Shown here one piece after another: positions 44,528 to 56,000 of a stretch of DNA of 64,000 nt. Both the position numbers and the translations under genes were made by a program. Within the stretch, counting starts at the first letter, position 1, and the number at the start of each line of letters is the position of its first letter. The stretch comes from Galeopsis tetrahit (taxonomy: Eukaryota; Streptophyta; Magnoliopsida; Lamiales; Lamiaceae). The DNA lies in the NCBI GenBank assembly GCA_963675135.1, contig OY776121.1, positions 80,250,875 to 80,314,874 of the forward strand, in the 5' to 3' direction. The notes under the pieces were generated by a model. That model did not search any database and had not been told where the DNA came from. It saw only the letters and a list, made by a program, of their open reading frames with translations.

Positions 44528-44532
44528 AGGTG
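44528..44532. repeat. Target site duplication of copia copy A, left
   Basis: AGGTG, repeated at 59989-59993; present once at the empty site 10729-10733. Confidence 0.97.
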
Positions 44533-46345
44533 TGTTGGGAATAAAATGAGATATGTTTTGATCTAATACCAAAACCCCCTGAGACATGCCTAAGTCAAAT
44601 TGATAGTGTTCTAAAAATGTTAGAACACATAGCATAAGGCTAGATGAGAAGCTGAAATGTTAGGCAGCTCTTAGACAATTAGATGCACAATTTGAGGGGG
44701 AACTTATGCTTTGAAGATGATCAAGATCAAGTCTCCTCAAGGCTCAAATTCTGGAACAATCACTTAAGAGCAAGGACACTCTATGGAAAACCAAATGCAC
44801 TGATCAGGAGAGTTGTCCAGAGAAGATGTTCTTATGCAAGAACAAGATTGTAAAGCTCAAAAGGACAAGTCCAATAAGATGATCTTATCAGGAGAGTTGT
44901 CCAGAGAAGCCAACTCTATGTGTAAAGTGCTCTGATGCTAAAAGACCAAATATGCTGATCAGAAGAGTTGTCCAGAAGAGTTGTCTCAGCATGATTAAAT
45001 CAGAACAGATGTTCTAAAGGTTGAAGGTCAACTATGCTGAAGAGAAAGAGACAACCACACCCTAAAGATCACCAAAGAAATAAGCTAAGATCACCTTGAA
45101 GTGAAATAGAGGGAAAGAGCCAAGTTATCTGAAGAAGAGCAAGCCAACCTTGCTGAAAGGCAAAACTGCTGATAGTGATAAGGAGAGTTGTCCAAATAAT
45201 AAGGAATGTTGTCCTATCATTGGATCAACCTTCAGAAGCCATGTCCAAGTCCTAACAAGAAGTCAAACATTGGGAAAAGTGTTGTAGAATGAAGACAAAA
45301 CTGTTACAGCCGTTTATTACCCAAATAAGGACATGTCACTATCAAGAATCTGTCTTCCAGTTTGAAGAACTCAAGGAAGACATTTATAGAAATTTGGGGC
45401 TGCCTCTCCAACGGGCAAATCCTCCATTTTGTCTATAAATACAGAAGTGTGAAGACCATTTGAAAGCACCTCAACCTCAACACAATCCAACTAAGCTCAA
45501 AGTTCTTACAAGCTAGAGTGCTTTCAAAGCTTTCAAAGACTATCTTAGTCTTCAAACACTTCATCTAAGCTGAACTTCATTGTATATCCATACACAAGCT
45601 TAGAGAGATATCCTATCCTTATACACTGATCTTCATTGTAAAGGATATCTCATTAGTTGGAACCTTACTTCAATCCTTACCCCTTTCAAGTGAGAAAGTG
45701 AGAAGGTTGTAGTAGTAGAAGTGGTAGGAGCTGACTGTTGAGAGAAGAACAGTTCAGTTCTGAGTTGAGAAGAGGGTACTAGGACTCTAGACATCCTAGG
45801 GATCAATTCACCAAGGAGTGGTGTTCTTGATCAAGTGCACCTTGGCACTATAAAACAAGTTAATTCCAAGAGTAAAGGAATTATCCTGTTAAATCAGGGA
45901 AAGTTGATGTAGGAGCTTGAGTCTCTGAACAACTATAAACTCTTGTGTTGATTTACTTTACAAGTACTTACATTCACTCAACACTGCACACAAAACTGAT
46001 CTTTCAAAGATACATATTCAAAGACTGTGCAAAACTGTTTTGGACAACTTCCCTGAAGCTTAACTGGACTGTTTTGGATTGAGAAAGTGATTTCAGAAAT
46101 TCAAGGAGTCTAAACTTAAAGGGCCAACCACTATTCCGCACATATAACTCCCCTAGATAGTTATTCAACTAAGTACTCAATAGTACTTAGTAGTTTGATT
46201 ATCTTAGAAGAGTTAATCTTCTTCAGCAGAGTTGTCCAAGACAACCTTGCTGAAACTCTGGTTTGATCAAATTAGCAAAAGAATTGCATACAAGTGTATT
46301 CCCCCCCCCCCATACACTTGTCATATACTCCTTTCAGGACCAACA
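44533..46345 (+). repeat. 5' LTR of copia copy A
   Basis: 1,813 bp, TGTTGGG...CCAACA. The U3 part holds repeated GAGAGTTGTCC words (44808, 44891, 44963, 45182), a TATA box at 45434-45441 and a poly-C hairpin near its end (46290-46320). Confidence 0.96.
45434..45441 (+). promoter_or_regulatory. TATA box of copia copy A 5' LTR
   Basis: TATAAATA in the middle of the LTR, conserved in the 3' LTR (59076-59083) and in copy B (33645-33652). Transcription would start roughly 30 bp downstream. The repeated GTTGTCC words lie upstream, where enhancers are expected. Confidence 0.7.
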
Positions 46346-46347
46346 AG

Positions 46348-46359
46348 TGGTATCAGAGC
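46348..46359 (+). other. Primer binding site of copia copy A
   Basis: TGGTATCAGAGC two bases after the 5' LTR, complementary to initiator Met-tRNA; used by most plant copia elements. Confidence 0.92.
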
Positions 46360-46486
46360 AGGGGTTCACAGACCACTGCTTCTGAAAATCCATCTTGATT
46401 TTCAAAACTCACATATTTGGTGTGGTCACTGAACTGATCTTTATCTGAAATCTATTACCTGTTGACTAACTGATTATTCTTGAGAA

Positions 46487-48955
46487 ATGGCCAACAACAA
46501 TGCTGTTCCTCCACCTGCTGTTCAAGGATTGGACAACATGGCCACAAATCCAGTCAACCACATTTCTCATCACAAACTGCCCATGTTTTCAATAGACAAT
46601 TATGATTTCTGGAAAATTAGAATGAGGGCTCATCTTGCATCTCTTCATACTGATATGCTTAGAGTAATCACAAGAGGACCTTTTGTGTTTACTCAAACTA
46701 ACCCCAGATTGACAGATGAGCAAAGAGCAGATATAAGGGAACTGATTCCCAAAGATGAGGATGACTTCACTGCTGATGAAAAGAGGAAAGATAATTTGAA
46801 TTATCTTGCCATGAACACCCTCTATCAAACAATTCCAGATGCAGTTATGGGTAGAGTCTACCACTGCACCACAGCTAAAGAAATATGGGATACCCTTGCT
46901 GAAATGTGTGAGGGCACTGAAAAAATCAAGGAGAACAAGCTCCAAGTTGCTGTGCAGAAGTTTGAACAATTCTCAATGGAGTCTGATGAGTCCATTGACA
47001 AATTTGCTGGTAGATTCACTGATGTGATGAATGAGATTAACTCATTGGGCAAGGTCTACACCAAGAGAGAGGTTGGACTGAAAATCCTAAGGAGTCTCAC
47101 TCAAAAGTGGGATGTCTATGCTGTAATGATGCAGAACACCAAAGACCTCTCCACCATGCCCATGCAACAAATATTCTCAGAACTTAAAGCCTATGAGTTT
47201 GACCTCAATAGAAGAAAGCCTGTTGAGGAACCTTCAAATCCTACTAAGGGAGTGGCATTCAAAGCCAAAGTTGCTGAACCAGAAATGCAACCCACTCCCA
47301 GATCATCAAAAACAGTCTCTAAGACTGAAATGAAGGAAGAACTAGCCTTGATGGCTAGAAGGTTTGACAAGCTCAACACAAGGTTTGGTAGATACAAGAA
47401 ATTCTACCAAGACAACAAATTCAGGAGAAAATACAACTCCCTTGAAGATCAGGCTGAGGACAAAAAGCCTGAAGAGAAAAGATCAGAGGACAAGTCCTCT
47501 GATAGGAGAAGATCCAGTAGAGCTGATCCTTCTTCATCTAAGAGAAGAGAAGAATCCAAGAAGGATGATGATGAAGATCTGTGCTATAACTGTAAAAAGA
47601 AAGGGCACTTCCAATATGACTGCCCTGAATTGAGCTCTAAAGAAAGAAGAGAGAGACAAGCTAAAAGAGACAGAAAGTTCACCAATAGAAAAGCCATGAT
47701 GGCTGGTGAAGAATCTGATAGTGCTGAAAGCTTCAACTCCTCTGATGGATTATTCTCCAACAGTGATGATGATGATGATGTCTGCAACATGGCTCTTGAG
47801 GATGATGAGGTATCCTCTACTTCTAGTTCACCATCATTCATCTCACAAAACACTAGTGAGGTTAACCTGAAACTTTCCTTAGGAAAGTTGATGGAAGATT
47901 TCACTAGATTACAAGAATTTCATGACAACTGTGTGAGAGAAAATGAAAGATTGGCTACTGAACTAACCAAGAACTCTGAGGTAGCTGTTGATGTCAAGTC
48001 TACTGAGTTGTATCAACAAGTCTTGAGAAAGCTTGAGGAAGCAAATCTCAGGATAGTTGACCAACAAAAGGAGATTGATGATCAACTTCTCTCTCAGAAG
48101 AGAAAAGAATTTGAACTTAAAATTCTAAATGCCAAATTTGAAAACCTCTCACATGAATATGATATTCTTAAATCAAGTGAAGAGAGCCTGAGATTAAAAA
48201 TGTCTGCTTTGAACAAATCCTCTAGAGCAATAGAGGAAATTCAAAGTTATCAAAGACCTATGGCTCAAAGAAGTGGATTGGGTTTTGATCCATTTGAATC
48301 TTCACCTTGTCTTAGTGTTGCATCCACAAGTAACACTAAGAGAATCTTTGTTAAGTCAGTGGCACAAACTGAAAATGAAATAATTCAGCCACTGAACAAA
48401 GGAAAGGGCAAATTGAATGAAATGCCTACTCAAGTGATTCAGGAGAAAAGGCCAAAACCTAAGGAAATGGCCAAAGCTCCTGAGCACAAGAGGAATATTG
48501 GTCAGCAGAGTAGACCCAATGGAAGGGCAACTCTCCTGAACAATGTTCAGAGGAATTATCCAAGGTATAATCAGCCTAGGCCAACTCATCTGAGAAAGCC
48601 TCAGCTGAATAGACCTAAGGACAACTACCCTCACAGGCAGAATAAAATGAGACAACCAAAACCCTTCATGCCAAAGGGTAATGGTCATAAAAAGGCCTTT
48701 CCTCAAAGATTTCATCAAGCTGCACAAAGAACTCATAAGTTCAGGAGAGTGGACAACTCCTCTGAAACTTACAGAGTTAACACATTCACACATACTTTCC
48801 CAAAGGCATTTAAGGGAAAGACAGTGTATGTTGATGCACTAGGAAATCAACTTAGCCACCTTGAATCAATCAGGGTTATTAGGCAAGTTTGGGTTCCCAA
48901 AGGTACAGCTAACCTCTCAGGACCCAAAACTCAAAGGGTACCTAAACCTATCTAA
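46487..48955 (+). CDS. gag: Gag polyprotein of copia copy A
   Basis: 822 residues from ATG at 46487, 141 nt after the LTR. Residues ~20-240 are a copia-type Gag domain (DFWKIRMRAHL, then a UBN2-like region ending near YAVMMQNTKDL). A basic/acidic linker leads to one zinc knuckle, CYNCKKKGHFQYDC, at about residue 365, a complete CX2CX4HX4C motif. Residues ~465-575 look like a coiled coil. The C-terminal ~200 residues are basic and Asn/Pro/Gln-rich. Gag forms the virus-like particle and packages RNA. It ends at UAA (48953-48955) directly abutting pol in the same frame. It is longer than most copia Gags, as in Sireviruses. Confidence 0.93.
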   Translation: MANNNAVPPPAVQGLDNMATNPVNHISHHKLPMFSIDNYDFWKIRMRAHLASLHTDMLRVITRGPFVFTQTNPRLTDEQRADIRELIPKDEDDFTADEKRKDNLNYLAMNTLYQTIPDAVMGRVYHCTTAKEIWDTLAEMCEGTEKIKENKLQVAVQKFEQFSMESDESIDKFAGRFTDVMNEINSLGKVYTKREVGLKILRSLTQKWDVYAVMMQNTKDLSTMPMQQIFSELKAYEFDLNRRKPVEEPSNPTKGVAFKAKVAEPEMQPTPRSSKTVSKTEMKEELALMARRFDKLNTRFGRYKKFYQDNKFRRKYNSLEDQAEDKKPEEKRSEDKSSDRRRSSRADPSSSKRREESKKDDDEDLCYNCKKKGHFQYDCPELSSKERRERQAKRDRKFTNRKAMMAGEESDSAESFNSSDGLFSNSDDDDDVCNMALEDDEVSSTSSSPSFISQNTSEVNLKLSLGKLMEDFTRLQEFHDNCVRENERLATELTKNSEVAVDVKSTELYQQVLRKLEEANLRIVDQQKEIDDQLLSQKRKEFELKILNAKFENLSHEYDILKSSEESLRLKMSALNKSSRAIEEIQSYQRPMAQRSGLGFDPFESSPCLSVASTSNTKRIFVKSVAQTENEIIQPLNKGKGKLNEMPTQVIQEKRPKPKEMAKAPEHKRNIGQQSRPNGRATLLNNVQRNYPRYNQPRPTHLRKPQLNRPKDNYPHRQNKMRQPKPFMPKGNGHKKAFPQRFHQAAQRTHKFRRVDNSSETYRVNTFTHTFPKAFKGKTVYVDALGNQLSHLESIRVIRQVWVPKGTANLSGPKTQRVPKPI

Positions 48956-51900
48956 ATGCAGGTACCATTGGGCCACAAGAAGAGGAGCATGAACAAAAAG
49001 ACAGCATGGTACCTTGACAGTGGATGCTCAAGGCACATGACTGGAAACAAGGAACTCCTCACTGACTTCATTGAAAAAGAAGGCCCAAATGTTACTTTTG
49101 GAGACAGCTCACAAGCAACTACAAAAGGTTATGGTACTTTGATGATTGGTAACATCAAAGTAACAAATGTATCTTATGTGGCTGGTCTCAAATACAATCT
49201 CCTAAGTATCAGTCAATTCTGTGATAAGGATTTTAATGTTGAGTTCTCAAGTGGAAAGTGTCTAATTAAGGATAAAACTCAACAAACCCTATTGACTGGA
49301 ACTAGGAAGGGAAATGTGTATTTTGCAGACTGGGACAAGTCTACTGATGCTGCATGTTTCATTGCTAAAAGTTCTAGTGAACAAAGTTGGTTATGGCATA
49401 AGGGGCTAAACCACCTGAACTTCAAATCTATGAATAAACTTGCTAGAAAAGCATTAGTTAAAGGACTACCTAATGAGGTCTTCATTAAAGAACATGTGTG
49501 TAAGCCATGTCAAGAAGGAAAACAGATTAAAGCCTCATTCAAAGGAAAACCAGTCATTTCCACTGAAAGGGTACTTGAACTTCTACATATGGATCTGTTT
49601 GGACCAATTACCCCTTCAAGCATAAATGGTAGAAAATACACATTAGTGGTAGTAGATGACTTCTCTAGGTTCACATGGGTAGTATTTCTCCTTAATAAGA
49701 AGGAAACACAAGTCAAACTACCTGAACTTCTCAAGATATTGTCAAATGAGAAAAGCCTTAGCATTATCAAGATAAGATCTGATAAAGGCACTGAGTTCAT
49801 TAATTCATACATCAATGAGTACTGCACATCAAATGGAATAGCTCATGAAACCTCAGCAGCTAGAACTCCCCAACAAAATGGAGTTGCAGAAAGAAGGAAT
49901 AGAACTTTAAAAGAAGCTGCTAGAACTCTAATTGCTGACTCAAATTTACCTAAGAGGTTTTGGGCTGAAGCTATAAACACTGCATGCCATACTCAAAATA
50001 GATGTTTGATCACTAAGGGGCAAGGCAAAACCCCCTATGAACTCTGGAAAGGAAGAATGCCTAAAGTGTCATACTTTCATATATTTGGTTGTAAATGTTT
50101 CATTCACAATAATGGGAAAGAACAGTTGAAAGCCTTTGACAGCAAAGCTGATGAGGGAGTATTTCTTGGATACTCTCAAATCAGTAGAGCTTTCAGAGTC
50201 TACAACAAGAAAACCCTTATAGTGGAAGAAACACCTCATGTTGTGTTTGATGAATCTATCTTTGAGATCAGGAATGATCATTTAGAACCTGAAGAAATCA
50301 CACAAAGGACAACCAGATTAAGCCTAAAAGACAAAGACACTGAATTCATAGATGTTGTTCAAGCCAATCTGCCTGAAAAACCCACATTGGACAACAATCC
50401 TGAAGGCAACCTTCCTGAGACAAATCCTACAGATGGAAATGGTGAACTGAATGAACCAATCCCAGTTCACATCCAGGTAACAACTACCAATGAAGAAGCA
50501 GTTCCTGCTGAGGTAGTTAATGGGTCAAATAATCAAGGGGGAACTCAAAATGTTGAAAATGCCAATGTCCCTGACATTGAGGACAACACCCCTGATTATG
50601 ATCCTGAATTAGATCCTGCATTAAATTATCCTGAATTCTATGATCAAAATGACTCACCTTCAGTAGAGGACAACTCTACTGAAGAGATCAGGAAAAGAAG
50701 GACTTGGTTATCTGACCATCCTACTGATCTAATACTTGGTGATCCAAGTATAGGAGTCAGAACCAGAAAGTTTCATGGTGAAAGTGCTATGTTCTGTTGT
50801 TTCTTGTCAGAGCAAGAACCAAGTGATATTGAGGAAGCACTTCAAGATGCCAATTGGATCACAGCCATGCAGGAAGAACTGAACCAATTCACCAGAAATG
50901 AAGTATGGGAGCTGGTGGATAGGCCTTCACATCAAGATGTTATTGGAACAAAGTGGGTGTTCAAGAACAAGAAAAATGAAAATGATGTGATTGTCAGAAA
51001 CAAAGCAAGACTTGTGGCAAAAGGGTATTGCCAACATGAAGGCATTGACTATGATGAGACATTTGCACCTGTGGCAAGGCTAGAAGCAATAAGGTTCTTT
51101 CTAGCCTATGCAGCCCACAAGAGGTTCAAAGTATACCAAATGGATGTCAAGAGTGCCTTTCTGAATGGAGTCTTGAAAGAAGAAGTCTATGTGGAGCAAC
51201 CACCAGGTTTTGAAGTTGGAAACCAAGTTTACAGACTCAAGAAAGCTCTATATGGACTCAAACAAGCCCCTAGGGCTTGGTATGATACACTGTCACAATT
51301 CCTCTTGGATCATGGATTCACCAAGGGAACTGTGGACAGAACTCTCTTCAGAATCTCTGAAGGAGAGGACATCTTGCTTGTCCAAATTTATGTGGATGAC
51401 ATAATTTTTGGATCCCCTAATGAGAAGCTATGTGAAAAATTCTCCAAGCTCATGCAAAGCAAGTTTGAGATGTCCATGATGGGGTTGATGAACTTCTTTT
51501 TGGGTCTACAAGTCAAGCAAACTAAAGAAGGAATCTTCATCAACCAAGCTAAGTACACCAGAGAAATGATCAAAAAGTTTGGGTGTACAACTAGCAAGCC
51601 AGTAAGGATCCCTATGAACACCAATTGGAAGATGGATCCTGATGAGAGTGGTGTGCCAACCAACTCTACTGAGTATAGAGGAATAATTGGTTCACTCCTC
51701 TATCTCACTGCCAGCAGACCTGATATCACCTTTGCAGTAGGTGTTTGTGCAAGGTTTCAAGCAAACCCTAAGAAAAGCCACCTTGAGGCTGCAAAGAGGA
51801 TTTTGAGGTATCTCAAAGGCACTGAGAATCTAGGCCTTTGGTACCCTACTGATGACAATATTGAGCTAACTGGCTACTCAGATGCTGATTATGGAGGATG

Positions 51901-52345
51901 TAGAATTGACAGAAAGTCCACTTCAGGGACTTGTCAATTCTTGGGCAATAAACTCATATCTTGGTTCTCCAAGAAACAAAATACAGTAGCCACCTCCACC
52001 ACTGAAGCTGAATATGTTGCTGCTGGAAGTTGTTGTGCTCAAATACTTTGGCTAAGACAACAACTCAAAGACTACAAAGTCAACTCTACTGAAGTGCCAA
52101 TTTTCTGTGATAACAATAGTGCCATTGCTATATCACAAAATCCTGTCTTGCACACAAGATGCAAACATGTGGACATCAAGCATCACTTCATTAGAGATCA
52201 TGTGGAGAAGAAGGATATCAAGCTAGTGAAAATTCACACAGACCATCAAAAAGCTGATATACTAACTAAGCCACTTGCAGAGGCAAGGTTCCTGGAATTA
52301 TCAGCAGAGTTGGGACTTCTTGATCCAGGGAAGTTGGACAAATAA
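48956..52345 (+). CDS. pol: Pol polyprotein of copia copy A (protease, integrase, RT, RNase H)
   Basis: 1,129 residues, same frame as gag and starting right after its UAA. Domains in copia order: aspartic protease AWYLDSGCSRHMTG (~17-30); gag-pre-integrase zinc finger (WHKGLNHLN ... CKPC, ~147-185); integrase core with catalytic D in LHMDLFGP (~212), D in RSDKGTEF (~274) and E in NGVAERR (~310); a Pro/Glu/Asn-rich linker (~450-580); RT with QMDVKSAFLNG (~727) and YVDDIIFG (~811); RNase H with D in YSDADYGG (~974), E in TEAEYVAAG (~1016) and D in FCDNNSA (~1049). All key residues are present. Expression needs read-through of the gag UAA, re-initiation at the abutting AUG, or a spliced RNA; the sequence does not decide which. 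Confidence 0.95.
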   Translation: MQVPLGHKKRSMNKKTAWYLDSGCSRHMTGNKELLTDFIEKEGPNVTFGDSSQATTKGYGTLMIGNIKVTNVSYVAGLKYNLLSISQFCDKDFNVEFSSGKCLIKDKTQQTLLTGTRKGNVYFADWDKSTDAACFIAKSSSEQSWLWHKGLNHLNFKSMNKLARKALVKGLPNEVFIKEHVCKPCQEGKQIKASFKGKPVISTERVLELLHMDLFGPITPSSINGRKYTLVVVDDFSRFTWVVFLLNKKETQVKLPELLKILSNEKSLSIIKIRSDKGTEFINSYINEYCTSNGIAHETSAARTPQQNGVAERRNRTLKEAARTLIADSNLPKRFWAEAINTACHTQNRCLITKGQGKTPYELWKGRMPKVSYFHIFGCKCFIHNNGKEQLKAFDSKADEGVFLGYSQISRAFRVYNKKTLIVEETPHVVFDESIFEIRNDHLEPEEITQRTTRLSLKDKDTEFIDVVQANLPEKPTLDNNPEGNLPETNPTDGNGELNEPIPVHIQVTTTNEEAVPAEVVNGSNNQGGTQNVENANVPDIEDNTPDYDPELDPALNYPEFYDQNDSPSVEDNSTEEIRKRRTWLSDHPTDLILGDPSIGVRTRKFHGESAMFCCFLSEQEPSDIEEALQDANWITAMQEELNQFTRNEVWELVDRPSHQDVIGTKWVFKNKKNENDVIVRNKARLVAKGYCQHEGIDYDETFAPVARLEAIRFFLAYAAHKRFKVYQMDVKSAFLNGVLKEEVYVEQPPGFEVGNQVYRLKKALYGLKQAPRAWYDTLSQFLLDHGFTKGTVDRTLFRISEGEDILLVQIYVDDIIFGSPNEKLCEKFSKLMQSKFEMSMMGLMNFFLGLQVKQTKEGIFINQAKYTREMIKKFGCTTSKPVRIPMNTNWKMDPDESGVPTNSTEYRGIIGSLLYLTASRPDITFAVGVCARFQANPKKSHLEAAKRILRYLKGTENLGLWYPTDDNIELTGYSDADYGGCRIDRKSTSGTCQFLGNKLISWFSKKQNTVATSTTEAEYVAAGSCCAQILWLRQQLKDYKVNSTEVPIFCDNNSAIAISQNPVLHTRCKHVDIKHHFIRDHVEKKDIKLVKIHTDHQKADILTKPLAEARFLELSAELGLLDPGKLDK

Positions 52346-53012
52346 ACCAAAGAAGTTCATTGATTAAGGGGGAAACAAACTCAAACTTCAGCAGACTTGG
52401 TCAAGTCTACTGAAACTCAGAAACATGATCTCACTTCTTCAGGACACTTGTCCACAGACTTTCAGGACACTTGTCCATGTAGGGTCAGATAAGTTGTCCT
52501 AGCTATCAAACCAAATCTTGGTATGATAAGCACCTATTTTTGGTGATCAATACCTATCTCGAAATCTGTCCCTTGAAATACAGTTTTCACCTTTCTGGGA
52601 TTTAATTTGTCTCCCACCCAAAAGGTCACTTTCCATACATTAAATGCCAAGATTTAACTCTTGGTTGCATTAAACTTTTTGGGACATGATCTATCTCGAA
52701 AAACCCCCAGCCTTAAACAAACATTAAAAACCACCCACGTTTTGAATAAAACAGTTATTTCACTGTTACATTGGTTTTTGACCATTGGATCAAAAGTAGA
52801 CAACTCCCCTGAAATCAATCCTAGCCGTCCATTTTGGATTTCCATTTTTGTTCACCTTTGAATTGCCTCAAGACCTTACCAACTCATTGACAAACATTCT
52901 TTTTAGAATATTCACAAGTCTTAAGATATCCACAAACACTTCTTTCCCAAGTATTCGAAACCCTAACTCTACTTTTCTTCAAACTCTCTCAAAACTCTCT
53001 CTGCAAATTTCA
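52346..53012 (+). promoter_or_regulatory. Spacer between pol and extra ORF, candidate leader or promoter
   Basis: 667 bp without conserved coding, yet well conserved in copies B and C. The end looks like a plant 5' leader: CT-rich with AAACCCTAA (telo-box-like, 52958-52966) about 45 bp before the ATG. Two ACTTGTCC words and a GACAACTCCCCTGAA word (52799-52813) resemble the LTR motif. A separate transcript for the extra ORF is plausible but unproven; I see no convincing TATA box. Confidence 0.45.
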
Positions 53013-56000
53013 ATGGCCCCCAAAGTTAGACCTGAGATGCTTGTTGATTTCTCTAACAAGGATCTAGACCTAGATTTTGCCTACCTTAGCAACAAAAACA
53101 ATCTTCACTTTGAGCCAATAGTTTCTTTTGAAAGTGAAGATCCTGAGATTACTCCAACCCTGAGGTGGTTGAGAAGAGCTGGACTTCAAAAGTTCATGGA
53201 GGAAAGACCAAGCTCTTGCTTGGAGAGCTACATGGCAGAATTCTTTGCCTTCCTCAAGTGGAGAGGCAAGCCTGAAGATGGTGAAGTATCAACCAGACTA
53301 TCCTACACAGCTGAAGGAGAGGAAGAGGAGAGATTCCACAGAGTAAAATTCTCCTCAGAAGATCTGGAAGGAGCTTTTGGATTGCCTTATGAGGGAAGGA
53401 ATCCAGAGGTTTATGGTACTGGGCATGAAAAGGAAATAGCCCAAGAATGGTTATTAGTTCTAGGCCCTCTCTCTTCAACTCAAAACAAGAAAACTCTCAA
53501 GCCAGAGTTTCTCAATCTTTTTGAGGTAGTTGCTAAGAGCCTCCTAAGCAACACTGGAAGCTTAGAGCAGGTCAGCCATCCAAGGATCAGAATCATGGCT
53601 GCCATTATTGATGCCAGTGATAAGGGCATCAAGTTTGATTGGAGGACCTTCATCATGTCTGAGATGATGAAGGAGAAGGCTAAATTTAAGGTGAAAACCC
53701 ACAATAAGATGGTGCTAGAAGGGAAAATCAAGTATTGCACCAGGGCAAGCTTGTTGATTGAGAGGTTTTCCCACTATTCCCAGATGCAAACCTTTGCAAA
53801 ACCCCTCCCAGCCCAAAAGATCCTATTCAGAAAGCTCAGCAAGAAAACTGAGAAAAGAAGGATGTTACTGGCCAAGCCTGCTGAAGAACAGGAGGAAGAG
53901 AAGCCCAAGATGAAAAAGAGAACAAAGGCCAGGGCTGTCAAAACAAGAAAGATGTCTCAATTGTCTTCAAAGGAAGCCTCAGGAGCATCAGCTGAAGTTG
54001 ATGCAGTGGCAGAAGAGGGAGTGAGTGTGCCTTCTGACCACTCAGAAGAGTTGAGGAGGAAGTACAATGAGACTAGGCAAAAGAAGAAGGGTGATAAGAG
54101 AATCAGGGAAGTTGTCCCTGAGAAGAAAGGAAGTGGAAGCAGTAGGGCCAGCAAGAGAAGGGCCAAACCTACTGAGAAGGTGTTGGAGCTTCAAGAAGAA
54201 AGATCTCTTCAATTGGCTCTAAGGGAGAGCAGAGCTGAAAGCAGGACCAAATCTATGTCAAGGACTAATTCATCTGGTTCTGGAACTCCAGAATCCAAAG
54301 TCCCTGAAGGACAACCTATAGAGGCCAACCTCCCTGAAACTCAGAACCTTGAGCCCAATTCCCCTGAAACCCATGTCACCCCTTCCAACCAACCCATTAC
54401 CCCTGTAAATCTCACTAAGAGATATTCTCCAGAAGGGAATGTGCAAAGAAGTGGCATAGATGTGCTTGCAGATTTAGCTGTAGATGAGACAAGACTCCTG
54501 TCTCCCCTTGACTCATCCATGCTCAACTATTCAAAGCTCTTAGAGCATGCACTCCATGAGCCAACCCCCCTGAGTAAAGCCCCTTCAGATTCATTGCTCT
54601 CTAAAGCAACTGAAACACCTTCATTTGAGCCCAACCCTTCTCAAGCCAATATCCCTGAACTTAATCTGCCTGAAGCCACATTAGGAGAACCCAGAGCCAA
54701 CTCCCCTATAACCCAAAGTCCCCATTCAAGTGGAGATGAGGAGGAGTATACTTTTGAAAGTATGCTCAGAGGAGGAGCCAAGGCTACTGTGGACAGTTTG
54801 TATCCACAACTTGCTGAATTTCCAAGAATTCAGAAGGCCTTTCATGATTTGAGGATGCTTGTTGATGTGAAAGACAAATCCATGATGGAGATATCACAAG
54901 TCATCCAAGATAAGGGTGCAAACTGGTGGCAAATAGAGGAAAACAGATTGCTACACTTTGCTGGAGTTACAAAGACAAGATTTCTCATTGATGAGAACAT
55001 TTTTGCAAAGTTAGTAGCTGATAAAATTGAGGAGGAGAAAGAAAGAAAAGCCAAGGGAATCAAACACCCTGACAGTAGCTCAAATGATGATGATTCCCCT
55101 GATGATCCCTCAAACCCTTCAAATCCCAACCCTCCTGAAACCCCTCAAGCCAATCTCCTTGAATCCTTTCAACCCAAGTCTTCTATAGCAGATAGACTCT
55201 CTAACCCTCCTAAAACCTACCATAGGAAAGGCTCTGTGTTATCAGAGGTGTTGACCAAGGGTGGTAACACAACCAAGGACACATCTGCCAATGAAGGTTC
55301 TTCTGAACCCAAGGCACAGCCTAAAGATGTTGAGGTTCCTGTACTAGAGGCTACTTTGATTAAGGCCTATTCAGTGTCAGAAGAGTTGGACACTGATCAG
55401 CCCTTAATCATTCAGGATGACTCAGTGGCTGCTGATATAAGCACTGTGATCTCCCCACAACTGCCATCTTTGAACCTTGTTGAAGGTGGAGATGCTGCAG
55501 GTTTAAGAGAAGGAGTTGAAAAGGAAAGTAGTTTTGAAAAATCAGAGGGAGTTGAGGATGAAAGAGAGGTAGTCATCACTAAGATAGTGAGTGTACCACC
55601 ATATGAGGGTGGAATAAGTGAGGAAGGACAGGTTATTCTTGAAGTCAAATCTGAACTTCAAGAATCCCTTGATGAGAGGAGGCCTGATTCCTTGAGTGAG
55701 AACATTATCAAAGAAGGGAGAAAAGAACAAGTTGAAAATGAGAAGAAGACTGTTGATGTATCAGAGTCTTATACAAAAGAAATTGAGGGTGATGAGTGCT
55801 TATTTCCTAACTTGTTTGACTTGTCTGATGTTGCAGGTATCTCTCTTGATCAAATTTTTGCAGATGAGTTCCTAACAGATGCACCTATCCAAGTAGACAC
55901 AGGCTCAGCTCAGGCCTTACTTGGAATGCAATCAGAGAAGTTGGACTCCTTGGCTCATCAAGTCCAATCTGCTCATGCTGAAACTTCAGGAGCATTGAAT

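Larger units (their letters stand above)
40360..44532 (+). repeat. Segmental duplication block, copy D2, left part
   Basis: Matches 6565-10733. Ends at the target duplication of copia copy A and resumes at 59989. The MULE here is complete, so the true sequence to the left of 40360 is the original MULE flank. Confidence 0.95.

Noticed and set aside
52848..53012. Start of the extra ORF at 52848
   Set aside because: Codon 52848 is TTG, and the upstream stretch is not conserved as coding in copies B and C. All three copies share the ATG start MAPKVRPEM.
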